Assembly (NCBI RefSeq): GCF_016595505.1
Contig: NZ_JAENIL010000007.1
Coordinates: 1-64,000 of the forward strand
Length of the DNA stretch: 64,000 nt
From: Pelagicoccus mobilis
GTDB lineage: Bacteria > Verrucomicrobiota > Verrucomicrobiia > Opitutales > Opitutaceae
Direction: 5' to 3'
Shown: positions 43,795 through 52,271 of the stretch, in pieces
Layout: each line of letters begins with the position of its first letter
How positions within the stretch are numbered: position 1 is the first letter of the stretch
Program-made: the position numbers and the translations under genes
The notes under the pieces: model-generated
Seen by the model: the letters and a program-made list of their open reading frames with translations, nothing else
What the model was told of the DNA's origin: nothing
Databases searched by the model: none

Positions 43795-45282
43795 ATGAGC
43801 AAACCAGTCATTTTCAATAACACCGTTCTGCGCGACGGCCACCAATCACTCGCCGCCACCCGCATGCGCACCGAGCAAATGCTCCCCGCGCTCGAAGCTC
43901 TCGACAATCTCGGCTTTGGCTGTCTCGAGACTTGGGGCGGAGCCACCATCGACGCCGGACTTCGCTTCCTCAAAGAATTCCCATTCGATCGTCTCGACGC
44001 GATCCGCGCCAAAACCAAGTCCAAGCACATGATGCTGCTGCGCGGCCAAAACATCGTGCAATACGCCCACTTCCCAGACGATATCGTCGAGACCTTCATC
44101 AAGACTTCGGCGAAACACGGAATGGACATCTTCCGTATCTTCGACGCCCTCAACGACCCCCGCAACATGCAGACCGCCATCAAGGCGGCCAAGGAAGCAG
44201 GCAAGGAAGCTCAAGGCGTCATCTGCTACACCACCTCCCCCGTCCACACCACCGAGGCCTTCGTCAAGCTCGGCCAGGAGCTCGAGGAGTCAGGCTGCGC
44301 CTCCCTCTGCTTGAAGGACATGGCAGGCCTCGTGCCTCCTCAACAAGCCTACGACATCATCAAGGGCCTCAAGGACCGGGTTAAGATTCCCATCGTTCTC
44401 CACACCCACGAAACCGCAGGTCTCGGAGCGACAACCTACTACGCCGGCATCGAAGCAGGTGTCGACTACGTGGATACATCAATCATCCCATTCGCAAACG
44501 GTACCGGCCAACCGGATACAGCACGCATGCTCTCCATGCTGGAGAACCACCCGCGCTGCCCGAAATACGACCTCGACGCCCTTCAGTTCCTCCGCGAACA
44601 CTTCACCAAGGTCTACGAAGAGCTGAGCGACTTCACCAGCTTCTCAAACGAGCGCGTCGACTCCGATGCCCTCAAGTATCAAGTCCCCGGCGGCATGCTC
44701 TCCAACTTCCGTAACCAACTCAAAGAGCAAGGCATGGAAGACAAGTTCGAGGACGTGTTTAAGGAAATCCCAGTTGTTCGCGAAGCGCTCGGCTGGATCC
44801 CCCTCGTAACGCCAACCTCCCAGATCGTCGGCGTACAAGCCATGCTCAATGTCAAATTCGGACGCTGGAAAAACTTCTCTCCACAAGCCACCGACATCGC
44901 CCTCGGTTACTACGGACGCACACCTGCCCCCGTTAATCCCGAGGTGCAAAAGATCGCCGCTCAAAAGTCCGGCAAGGATCCGATCACCGTTCGTCCCGCC
45001 GACCTTAAGGATCCAGGCATGGACGATCTCCGCAAAGCGCTCGCGGTAAAAGACATGCCAACCGATGACGAACACTGCGTCATCCAAGCCATGTTCCCGC
45101 AAGAGCTCGACGCCTACTACAAGACCAAAGACCAGCCAGCAGCGGCCGCCGCGCCCAAGCCAGCCGCAGCAGCGCCAGCCAAAGCCGGTCCAGCGGAAAG
45201 CGTCACCCTCAGCGACAGCGCCCGCCACTACAACATCGCCGTCCAAGGCAAGAAGTACACAGTCGCGGTCGAGGAGGTGTAA
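43795..45282 (+). CDS. oadA: Oxaloacetate decarboxylase/pyruvate carboxylase-type carboxyltransferase subunit, biotin domain truncated
   Basis: 495 residues. The HMGL-like TIM barrel carries VLRDGHQSLAATR, the carboxybiotin lysine in SLCLKDMAGL, and HTHETAGLG metal-binding histidines; the PYC_OADA conserved domain follows (about 270-450). An Ala-Pro linker (about 448-470) leads to the first strands of a biotinyl domain (VTLSDSARHYNIAVQGKKY), but the protein stops at VEEV before any MKM biotinylation motif. The biotin carrier must be a separate protein, or the gene is shortened. A terminator follows. Confidence 0.85.
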   Translation: MSKPVIFNNTVLRDGHQSLAATRMRTEQMLPALEALDNLGFGCLETWGGATIDAGLRFLKEFPFDRLDAIRAKTKSKHMMLLRGQNIVQYAHFPDDIVETFIKTSAKHGMDIFRIFDALNDPRNMQTAIKAAKEAGKEAQGVICYTTSPVHTTEAFVKLGQELEESGCASLCLKDMAGLVPPQQAYDIIKGLKDRVKIPIVLHTHETAGLGATTYYAGIEAGVDYVDTSIIPFANGTGQPDTARMLSMLENHPRCPKYDLDALQFLREHFTKVYEELSDFTSFSNERVDSDALKYQVPGGMLSNFRNQLKEQGMEDKFEDVFKEIPVVREALGWIPLVTPTSQIVGVQAMLNVKFGRWKNFSPQATDIALGYYGRTPAPVNPEVQKIAAQKSGKDPITVRPADLKDPGMDDLRKALAVKDMPTDDEHCVIQAMFPQELDAYYKTKDQPAAAAAPKPAAAAPAKAGPAESVTLSDSARHYNIAVQGKKYTVAVEEV

Positions 45283-45313
45283 CAACCGCACAACTACAGT
45301 TTTCAATCAAATC

Positions 45314-45340
45314 AGGCCCGCCCCCTCGGCGGGCCTTTTC
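45314..45340 (+). terminator. Rho-independent terminator after the OadA-like gene
   Basis: Perfect stem GGCCCGCC (45315-45322) / GGCGGGCC (45328-45335), loop CCCTC, then TTTTCT. Confidence 0.9.
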
Positions 45341-45358
45341 TACAGCTCCTGAGGATAG

Positions 45359-45384
45359 GTAGAGCCCGCTGTCCCCTGCGGGCA
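45359..45384 (+). repeat. REP element, GCCCGC(T)G/C(T)GCGGGC stem
   Basis: GTAG head 45359-45362 followed by a stem with TCCC loop; related to the copies at 41457 and 11417. Confidence 0.75.
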
Positions 45385-45463
45385 GGCAAGGTTCGAAGCA
45401 GCCACGCCCGAAACTTGAAGAACGCCGCAAGCTAGCGCATCCTCTCCTCCCTCAAGCCGACCC

Positions 45464-45844
45464 ATGAAGCTCTCCAAACTCGATCACGTCGCCCTCGTCT
45501 GCTCAGATTCCAAGCGCTCCAAGAAGTGGTACGAAACAGTCTTCGAGATGGAATGGATCTTCCGTGGGAAATGGGACAACAACCCCTACTTCCTCAAAAA
45601 AGGCGGAGCCCAAATCGCCCTCTTCCAAGCCTCTCCAGATAGTCCGACAGCTCCCCGCAAAGGACCGCGAATCGACCATTTCGCCTTTGGTGCCGAGACA
45701 CGGGCAGACTACGAAAAGGTCAAAGAATCGCTTTCGAGCAAAAGCGTCCCCTTCGAAGAGCAAGACCATGAGGTCGCTCTCTCCATCTATCTGAAAGATC
45801 CGGACGGAATCACCGTCGAAGTCACGACCTACGACCTGACTTAA
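45464..45844 (+). CDS. VOC-superfamily (glyoxalase/dioxygenase-like) protein
   Basis: 126 residues. KLDHVALVCSDSKRSKKWYETVF begins the first module (metal His near residue 6), PRIDHFAFGAETRADYEKV the second, with the C-terminal Glu in LKDPDGITVEVTTYD. This His..His..Glu pattern fits glyoxalase-I or fosfomycin-resistance-type metal sites. Specific activity unknown. Confidence 0.82.
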   Translation: MKLSKLDHVALVCSDSKRSKKWYETVFEMEWIFRGKWDNNPYFLKKGGAQIALFQASPDSPTAPRKGPRIDHFAFGAETRADYEKVKESLSSKSVPFEEQDHEVALSIYLKDPDGITVEVTTYDLT

Positions 45845-45921
45845 GGAAGACCCGCCTCGCGCCGTTCAAGGAACAGCCAGCCCCCGATCACCGGGAAAAA
45901 CCGATAGGCGAGCTCGGATCT

Positions 45922-45994
45922 AGATAATTACCGCAATTTATCTGACGGAGTTCTCCCGTTTATGGTTTAAGTTTGCAGAAGCTTCTAGTTGACA
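45922..45994 (+). promoter_or_regulatory. Inverted repeat and perfect -35 box upstream of a small operon
   Basis: AGATAA (45922-45927) and TTATCT (45938-45943) form an operator-like dyad. TTGACA at 45989-45994 is a perfect -35; the -10 is unclear (ATTCGT at a 17-bp spacing). Both precede the operon beginning at 46038. Confidence 0.35.
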
Positions 45995-46037
45995 GGCCTA
46001 GGTAAAACTACATTCGTATTTCCCGGAATCCCCTAAT

Positions 46038-46163
46038 ATGACCAGCACCTTGTTCAATAAACTGCGTCTCTACACAGGAAACATTGTGGGAGCAGTACAG
46101 ATCGTAGCCGCGGCCGCGCTCGTACTCTCTCTCGCTTGTCTAGCTGTCTTTCTGAAACGCTAA
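46038..46163 (+). CDS. 41-residue single-TM membrane protein
   Basis: An ATG frame encoding a polar start (MTSTLFNKLRLYTGNIVGAV) then a hydrophobic segment (QIVAAAALVLSLACLAVFL) and KR, a typical single-pass small protein. Its TAA is immediately followed by the GTG start of the acetyltransferase gene (TAAGTG), which suggests translational coupling. No family recognised. Confidence 0.5.
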   Translation: MTSTLFNKLRLYTGNIVGAVQIVAAAALVLSLACLAVFLKR

Positions 46164-46658
46164 GTGATCCGTCCCGCGACGCCAACCGACCTACCCGCCA
46201 TCAAGTCCCTCTTCGACGACGCCTTCAAACCAAGCGTCTACGAGTCGAGACTAGCCGAACGGGTTTTCTCCGGCCCCATCCCCTACCACTGCTGGGTAAG
46301 CGAAGAAGACAACCACATCCTCGCCTGTATTCTCTACACCCCCGCCCTTAAGGACGCCCTGCCAATCGGCTACCACCTGGCCCCAGTCGCCGTTAGGCCC
46401 GATTGCCAAGACAAGGGCTACGGCAGCCACTTGATCGAAACCACGCTCCAGCTCGATCCCATCCGCAACGCCCCCGTCTTCGTACTCGGCGACCCCCATT
46501 TCTACGAGCGCTTCGGATTTGCAGCCACCCCGAACCCGAGCTGCCCCTACGATCCTGGCAACGACTACTTTCGAGCCCTCCGCTGGACTCATACAGAAGA
46601 CAAATTTTCCATTGGCTATGCCGACGCGTTCAAGGATGCTGAAGACGCAGCCTCATGA
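46164..46658 (+). CDS. GNAT-family N-acetyltransferase
   Basis: 164 residues from GTG 46164. IRPATPTDLPAIKSLFDDAF is the N-terminal GNAT strand-helix; LAPVAVRPDCQDKGYGSHLIE carries the acetyl-CoA-binding V-x-P-x-x-(Q/R)xxGxG motif; FVLGDPHFYERFGF is the C-terminal YhbS-like signature. Substrate unknown. It overlaps the following gene by 4 bp (ATGA). Confidence 0.87.
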   Translation: MIRPATPTDLPAIKSLFDDAFKPSVYESRLAERVFSGPIPYHCWVSEEDNHILACILYTPALKDALPIGYHLAPVAVRPDCQDKGYGSHLIETTLQLDPIRNAPVFVLGDPHFYERFGFAATPNPSCPYDPGNDYFRALRWTHTEDKFSIGYADAFKDAEDAAS

Positions 46659-47698
46659 GAATCGCCCTCCCCCTCCTCGCACTTTTTCTCTCACTTAGTA
46701 GCACGCTATCCGCAAAAGAACGCCCTCGCGTCTTCGTTTTTACGGATATCAACATCGACTCAGGCGATCCCGACGACCGGCAGTCGCTGATCCACCTCCT
46801 CTGGTACTGCGACATCCTCGAAATCGAAGGCATCGTACCCGAAAGACTCGACGCCGGTGGCTTCGAAGCCTGCCAACTAGTCATCGACGCCTACCAAAAA
46901 GACTTCCAAGCCCTCTCCCTCGAGAGCAAAGGCTTCACCTCACCGAAATCCCTCCGTAGCTGTCTCGCCGACTCCAAAGAAAGCGCCATCACCAATTTCC
47001 ACCGAGCGGCCACCCGTGAAGACTCCCCCCTCTACGTCCTCATCTGGGGCAACATGCGCGGCTTCCGCGACGCCCTCCTGCAACGTCCCGAAATCGCCCC
47101 CAACCTCCGCGTCCTCACCATCGGGACCGGCCTCATGCTCGAGCGGGATATCAAACACGTCCCCGCCAATTGGGAAAAGAACGCTCCCTGCAAGCAAATG
47201 AACTGGAATGCCGCCGGACGAAACGAGCTCTTCGACGACCCACGCTTCAAAGACATGTGGTGGCTAGAGATGAACTGGACCTACAACGGCATGTTCACCG
47301 GCGACGAACCCAGACAGCTCCTCCCCAAGCTCGCAAAGTACGGAGCCCTTGGCAAACACATGAAGGACGTCGTCAAAAAAGAAAGCTGGGCCCAATACTT
47401 CCGTGCGGGCGACACCCCCACCGTCCTCTACCTGATCGATCCTCAGAACGATTTCGACGACCCCACTCACGGCAGCTGGGCCGGTCGCTACCAAAAGCCC
47501 TTTCCACAAGAGCGCCCCCACTATTTCACCGACATCAGCGAATCGATCGAGTGGGACTACGCCGCCCCCTGCGCCACTTGGCAAAACCACGAGCAAGTGC
47601 TGCAAGCCTCCAAGGCCACGCTCGAGGAACGCCGGCCCCTCATGTACAAGGCCACCCTACAGAAACTCGACTCCCTGTACCACAGCCCAGAGGAATAG
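46655..47698 (+). CDS. Secreted DUF1593 (nucleoside-hydrolase-like) protein
   Basis: 347 residues with a signal peptide (1-19, cleaved after LSSTLSA). The start of the mature protein, RVFVFTDINIDSGDPDD, is the Asp cluster used by nucleoside hydrolases for Ca binding; DUF1593 proteins share that fold and are often linked to polysaccharide degradation. WGNMRGFRDALLQRP and WSYxY-like WTYNGMFTGDEPR follow. It lacks the C-terminal Ig-like domain of longer members. Coupled to the GNAT gene by an ATGA overlap. Confidence 0.8.
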   Translation: MRIALPLLALFLSLSSTLSAKERPRVFVFTDINIDSGDPDDRQSLIHLLWYCDILEIEGIVPERLDAGGFEACQLVIDAYQKDFQALSLESKGFTSPKSLRSCLADSKESAITNFHRAATREDSPLYVLIWGNMRGFRDALLQRPEIAPNLRVLTIGTGLMLERDIKHVPANWEKNAPCKQMNWNAAGRNELFDDPRFKDMWWLEMNWTYNGMFTGDEPRQLLPKLAKYGALGKHMKDVVKKESWAQYFRAGDTPTVLYLIDPQNDFDDPTHGSWAGRYQKPFPQERPHYFTDISESIEWDYAAPCATWQNHEQVLQASKATLEERRPLMYKATLQKLDSLYHSPEE

Positions 47699-47829
47699 CC
47701 CCCACGCCTCAACGATTTAAGTAGTTAAATCCACCCGCTCTTGCGTCTCAGTCAGAGAACAAATGGGATTCGCTAATCGGCAGAAACCCATCCGCCAACG
47801 CCTTACCAACTTACCCCCTCAAAACAACT

Positions 47830-49329
47830 ATGCTACGCACCATCGCCTTCGGCCTGACGCTCGCCATCGCCTTCCTCTCCGGCTGCTCCAAAGCGCCCCT
47901 GAAACCCAACATCGTCCTCATCATCGCAGACGACATCGCCACCTACGACCTAGGCGCCTACGGCAACAAAACCGTTCAATCCCCCCACATCGACCGCATC
48001 GCCAAAGAAGGCATACGCTTCAACAACGGATTCGTCACCATCGCCTCCTGCAGCCCTAGCCGCTCCTCCATCATCTCAGGCCTCTATCCGCACAACACCG
48101 ACGCCGAGCAGCTACACTGGGAAATGACCGGCGACAAGACCACCTTCGTCCGCCTCCTCAAAGAAGCTGGCTACTGGACCGGAGCCGCTGGCAAGTGGCA
48201 CCTCGGCGAAGCAGTGAAAAGCGACTTCCACGAAGTACGAGAAGCGGACGTATCCGGTTACCAGATACCACAAGGCGGCACCGGCGGCTTCAAAGAAACC
48301 ATGGCCGGCGACGCCCGTAGCGGCAGCCAAGATTGGGTCCCCATCCTCAAGGACCGCCCCAAAGACAAGCCCTTCTTCCTCTGGCTCGCATCCCTCGACG
48401 CCCACCGTCCTTACTCGGAAAACATCATCCCCAAACCTCACTCCCCCGACGATGTATTCGTGCCGCCATTCATGGTCGACACGCCCGAGGTCCGCAAAGA
48501 CCTCGCCCTCTACTACGACGAAATCACACGCTTCGACACCTACATCGGCGCCGTAATGGACGAGCTCGAAGCCCAAGGCGTCGACGACAATACGCTCGTC
48601 CTTATCATGAGCGACAACGGCCAACCTTTCATCCGCGCCAAAACAACCCTCTACGATAGCGGCATCAAGTCCCCCTGGATTCTCCGCTGGCCCGCTGGCA
48701 TCGAAGCCGGGCTTGTCAGCGATAGCGTCGTTAGCGCCGTGGACATCGGTCCGACCTTCCTCGAACTCGCAGGCGTCAAAATCCCCTCCGAATTCGAAGG
48801 GCACAGCTTCGTCCCCGCCCTTCAGGATCCCAACACCCAAATCCGAAAGTTCGCGTTCGCCGAAAAGCACTGGCACGACTACAACGACCAAGTTCGCGCT
48901 GTAACAACCGGTGAATTCAAATACATCCGTAACTACCTTCCCAACCAAATGGGCACCCCATCCGCCGATGGCGTCCGGAGCCCAGCCTACCAAGAAGCCC
49001 TTGCCCTCCGCGGGACCGGAAAACTCAACCAGGCCCAGAAAAACATCTTCCTCAACCCACGCCCCATCGAAGAGCTTTACCACTGCGCAGAAGATCCCTT
49101 CGAAGCCAACAATCTAGCAAAAGACCCCGAATACGCCGACGTCCTCAAGACCATGCGCAACACGCTCCGAGAGTGGCAAATCGTCACCAATGATTGGATA
49201 CCGAAGATCGTGACTCCAGACGAGTTCGATCGCGAAACCGGTCTCGCCACTCCAGCCCGTATTCGCCCTCGCCCCAACAAGGCCGAAATGATCAAGATGG
49301 GCATTGCGGAAGACCGCCCAGATTCCTAA
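47830..49329 (+). CDS. Type I sulfatase lipoprotein
   Basis: 499 residues. Lipobox LSGC (Cys19). Formylglycine site C74-SPSR in SCSPSRSSIISGLYPH; PNIVLIIADDIATYDLG metal ligands; GKWHLGEA; IMSDNGQP. Closest in motifs to N-sulfoglucosamine sulfohydrolase-like sulfatases (heparan branch), but the substrate is uncertain. Maturation needs a formylglycine-generating enzyme. A CGATTTA motif lies at 47713 in its 131-bp upstream region. Confidence 0.9.
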   Translation: MLRTIAFGLTLAIAFLSGCSKAPLKPNIVLIIADDIATYDLGAYGNKTVQSPHIDRIAKEGIRFNNGFVTIASCSPSRSSIISGLYPHNTDAEQLHWEMTGDKTTFVRLLKEAGYWTGAAGKWHLGEAVKSDFHEVREADVSGYQIPQGGTGGFKETMAGDARSGSQDWVPILKDRPKDKPFFLWLASLDAHRPYSENIIPKPHSPDDVFVPPFMVDTPEVRKDLALYYDEITRFDTYIGAVMDELEAQGVDDNTLVLIMSDNGQPFIRAKTTLYDSGIKSPWILRWPAGIEAGLVSDSVVSAVDIGPTFLELAGVKIPSEFEGHSFVPALQDPNTQIRKFAFAEKHWHDYNDQVRAVTTGEFKYIRNYLPNQMGTPSADGVRSPAYQEALALRGTGKLNQAQKNIFLNPRPIEELYHCAEDPFEANNLAKDPEYADVLKTMRNTLREWQIVTNDWIPKIVTPDEFDRETGLATPARIRPRPNKAEMIKMGIAEDRPDS

Positions 49330-49337
49330 TCCCCCAC

Positions 49338-49360
49338 GGAGGGCAATACCTAGTTGCCTT
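49338..49360 (+). repeat. REP element with GGAG head
   Basis: GGAG 49338-49341, stem GGCAA/TTGCC with a short loop, lying just before the ATG at 49368. Confidence 0.6.
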
Positions 49361-49367
49361 CTTCCCT

Positions 49368-50606
49368 ATGCTCAAATTCGCTCTCCTAACTCTCCTGCTC
49401 CCCGCATCGCTGCTCGCCCAGAAATTCTACGATCAGGAGCCGATCAACTACGAGAGCGACCTGAGCCCAGACTCCGTAAGCTCCTACTTCGCTCAAACGG
49501 GAAACCTAAAAACCTGGGAACACGCAGGACCGTCCGGCTACCTGCGTTCGTTTCTGGACGCATTCGACATCCCAGTCGAATCTCAGGTGCTCGTCTTCTC
49601 CAAGACAAGCCTGCAAGCCGACCGCATTTCTCCCCAAACGCCTCGAGCCATCTACTTCAACGACGAGATGTACGTCGGTTGGGTGCCTGGAGGATCGATC
49701 CTCGAAATCTCGGTCGCAAATCCCAAAGTAGGCACCAACTTCTACACCCTCAATAACGACCAACAAAGCCCGCAACTTCTACGCGAGACAGACGATTGCC
49801 TCCGCTGCCACGGAGAATCCTTCACGAGAGAAGTCCCCGGACACGTCATACGCTCCGTATTCCCATCTGAATCCGGACACCCAATTTTCAAGGCGGGCTC
49901 TCGGACCGTCGACCACACAACCCCCTTCGAAAAAAGATGGGGAGGCTGGATCGTCACCGGCACCGACCAAGAACACTTCGGCAACAAGCTCTATCAAGAA
50001 ACTGCCGACGGCGCATCCATATCCAGCCATCATATTCTCACGAATGTTCCAGAAAACGGATACCTGGCTCCTAGCAGCGATGTCGTCGCCCTGCTCGTTT
50101 TAGAACACCAAGCCCACGCTCACACGCTTATCGCGAAACTCGCCATCAATACCCAACGCGCACTTCACGACCAAAAAATCCTCGACGAACTCCTAAAACG
50201 CGAAGCCCCCCTCTCGGACTCCACCATCCGCCGCATCAAGCATACTGCCGACGAGCTTCTCTCGTATCTCTTCTTTACCGACGAAGCCCGAATCCCCCGC
50301 ATTGATCTCGCACCCTCGAATTTCGCTCAAGCCTTCCAAGACGACCGGCCGGCCGATCCCCATGGACGCTCTCTCTATCAGCTCCGCATGAACCGCCGAA
50401 TGTTCCGCTACCAACTCAGCTACCTTGTCTATTCCCAAGCCATGCTGCAGCTCCCCACGGAAGCCCAAGACTACCTTTGGCCCGAGCTCAAACGCATCCT
50501 CAACTCGGATGTGAACGAGAGTGGATACACCCACATCTCCCAAAACCAAAAGCGCGATATCCTGGAAATTCTGCTAGCCACCCACCCCCGTTTTCAGGCA
50601 CCCTAG
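49368..50606 (+). CDS. Secreted monoheme c-type cytochrome-like protein
   Basis: 412 residues from ATG 49368, giving a clean signal peptide (MLKFALLTLLLPASLLAQ). One heme site C144LRCH. The region before it (DEMYVGWVPGGSILEISVANPKVGTNFYTL) and the helical C-terminal half, rich in basic/acidic helices (NRRMFRYQLSYLVYSQAML), match a conserved periplasmic cytochrome family without assigned function. Electron partner unknown. Confidence 0.75.
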   Translation: MLKFALLTLLLPASLLAQKFYDQEPINYESDLSPDSVSSYFAQTGNLKTWEHAGPSGYLRSFLDAFDIPVESQVLVFSKTSLQADRISPQTPRAIYFNDEMYVGWVPGGSILEISVANPKVGTNFYTLNNDQQSPQLLRETDDCLRCHGESFTREVPGHVIRSVFPSESGHPIFKAGSRTVDHTTPFEKRWGGWIVTGTDQEHFGNKLYQETADGASISSHHILTNVPENGYLAPSSDVVALLVLEHQAHAHTLIAKLAINTQRALHDQKILDELLKREAPLSDSTIRRIKHTADELLSYLFFTDEARIPRIDLAPSNFAQAFQDDRPADPHGRSLYQLRMNRRMFRYQLSYLVYSQAMLQLPTEAQDYLWPELKRILNSDVNESGYTHISQNQKRDILEILLATHPRFQAP

Positions 50607-50622
50607 GAGAAACTCCCCAGTC

Positions 50623-51018
50623 ATGCTAACCAAACTCTTCTCCCTCGCCTTCCTATCCGCCCTTTTCACCCTCCACGGAGACGTCGATCCCGAGCTCCTC
50701 ATCGGCACCTGGAAGTTCACCTACCACGAAGAGAACAACCTCGTGATCGACGGCACGAGCGTCTACAATCCCGACGGCACGTTCACCGGCCACGGCACCG
50801 TCACCATCAAGGACGAGCTCGTCGAAGAGTTCGAAACGCGAGGAACCTGGAGCATCGAAGGACGAACCCTCACCTACATCGGTAAATTCGTCAATCAGCC
50901 GGACCACCCTCTAAACGGAAAACCCATCACCGCGGAAATCCTCTCCATGACCAAGGACGTCTACTACTACCGCGGAGAAGACGGAAAAGTACGGCACGAA
51001 ACCCGTATCCAAAATTAA
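50623..51018 (+). CDS. Small secreted lipocalin-like protein
   Basis: 131 residues with signal peptide (1-19). The mature part LIGTWKFTYHEENN..., NPDGTFTGHGTVTI, and RGTWSIEGRTLTYIG shows the alternating beta pattern of lipocalin-like/DUF-type stress proteins. No specific family is claimed. It begins 16 bp after the cytochrome-like gene, so they are probably co-transcribed. Confidence 0.6.
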   Translation: MLTKLFSLAFLSALFTLHGDVDPELLIGTWKFTYHEENNLVIDGTSVYNPDGTFTGHGTVTIKDELVEEFETRGTWSIEGRTLTYIGKFVNQPDHPLNGKPITAEILSMTKDVYYYRGEDGKVRHETRIQN

Positions 51019-51065
51019 CCCACACTCCAGCAAGGCTGACGCTCGCCGCCACTACCGCATACCCC

Positions 51066-51095
51066 CAAAAAAAAGGAAGCCCTCCTAAAAGGGCT
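51066..51095 (-). terminator. Rho-independent terminator, minus strand
   Basis: GGAGCCCT/AGGGCTTCC hairpin followed on the minus strand by eight T, 33 bp beyond the stop of the minus-strand gene at 51128. Confidence 0.85.
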
Positions 51096-51127
51096 CCCGT
51101 CTGATCAATGAAATGCTACGAGCGAGC

Positions 51128-51895
51128 TCAGTCCGTAGATGCAAGCTCTTCAGGCGCCTTATGGCTCAAAGCCGGTACGTAACGTAGAACCAAGTTTCGG
51201 GCATCGACGACACACTCGTTGTACTCAGCGAAAAACGCCTCGCTCTCTTCGTCGCTCATATCAGCGAACGGTCCAGGCTCATCCATCTCGTTCCAAACAT
51301 CGAAGCGAGACGCGCTGATAAAGGTTCTTGGGTTACCACCGAGCGTGATTCTGCCAAAAGTGATTCCTGACTCGTTCGCGTCGCGCAACGCCGGTACAAG
51401 CTTTTCGCTCAACCAATCCTCCATCGTACCAATCTTGCCAGCCGCTACCGTGCGATAACGAAGCATCAAAAGCTTGGGATCCTTTTCTTCTGCAGGGGGG
51501 ATCCGCAAATCGGCGTACAGCTTTATGTTTACGAGTTCGTGAGAATCGATCGTATCTTGTATACGAGCCAGCCAACGCGCCCATTCATCCTTTTCCATCA
51601 CAGGATTCCCTGTGTCATCGAAACTGGCGAAATTGTCATGCTCTTCAACAATATGAAAAACGTTCACCGCGCCCCGCGACTCTCTCCAAACACCACGAGC
51701 ATCCTGCCCAGTCGCAACTCTCTTATCGCGCATCTCTTTTTGAAGATCCCAAAACTCCCCAACACGGTCAGGCTTCACTTCTATAATTCGGACCTGCAAC
51801 AGAGGGTTGGATTCTTCGGCAAAACTCGGGGAAACGAAACCAACAGCCGCCACCAAAGCAGCTGACAACAAACAACAGCGTAGTGCTTTTTTCAT
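51128..51895 (-). CDS. Secreted protein of unknown function with ferredoxin-like barrel repeats
   Basis: 255 residues from ATG 51895. The signal peptide ends in PSFAEES. Two similar halves are seen (LLQVRIIEVKPDRVGEFWDLQKEM and MLRYRTVAAGKIGTMEDWLSEKLVPAL), suggesting a duplicated dimeric alpha/beta-barrel fold of the NIPSNAP/ABM type. No enzymatic motif. GGAG at a long distance is the only Shine-Dalgarno candidate. Own terminator downstream. Confidence 0.6.
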   Translation of the reverse strand: MKKALRCCLLSAALVAAVGFVSPSFAEESNPLLQVRIIEVKPDRVGEFWDLQKEMRDKRVATGQDARGVWRESRGAVNVFHIVEEHDNFASFDDTGNPVMEKDEWARWLARIQDTIDSHELVNIKLYADLRIPPAEEKDPKLLMLRYRTVAAGKIGTMEDWLSEKLVPALRDANESGITFGRITLGGNPRTFISASRFDVWNEMDEPGPFADMSDEESEAFFAEYNECVVDARNLVLRYVPALSHKAPEELASTD

Positions 51896-52271
51896 ACAAT
51901 ATATCTCCAATTTGGATTAGAACAGGTACTTAAAAAACTGCAGCCTCAGCTACAGGCCCCCGGTTCACACACATCGCCCGTTCTGGTCTGGAAAATGAAT
52001 TACTTGGCACGCCCAACACTGAGGCCGAAACCCCAGCGGCCGGGCAGGCGGGAGTTTACCGCGCTTTGAACCAATTCACAATGCGCCCACAGCCAAAACA
52101 CGCGTTTTTCCAGCGCTTCGCCCCAGGTACGTAGGGGCCTTTTTCCGAACGTGCATCGATCCCGCTCACAAGTTGTAAAGGCAGCCATGCGCGGAATGTG
52201 TGCCTACACTTAAATGAAGCAGTTCCTGATCACTCGCCCCATCCGATGCGGTACCCTATCCCAAACAAACA
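51896..52271. other. 376-bp intergenic region with a weak terminator-like hairpin
   Basis: Between divergent genes. GCCCC (52120-52124) / GGGGC (52134-52138) followed by CTTTTT on the plus strand resembles a short terminator or attenuator. No small gene is convincing. Confidence 0.35.
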
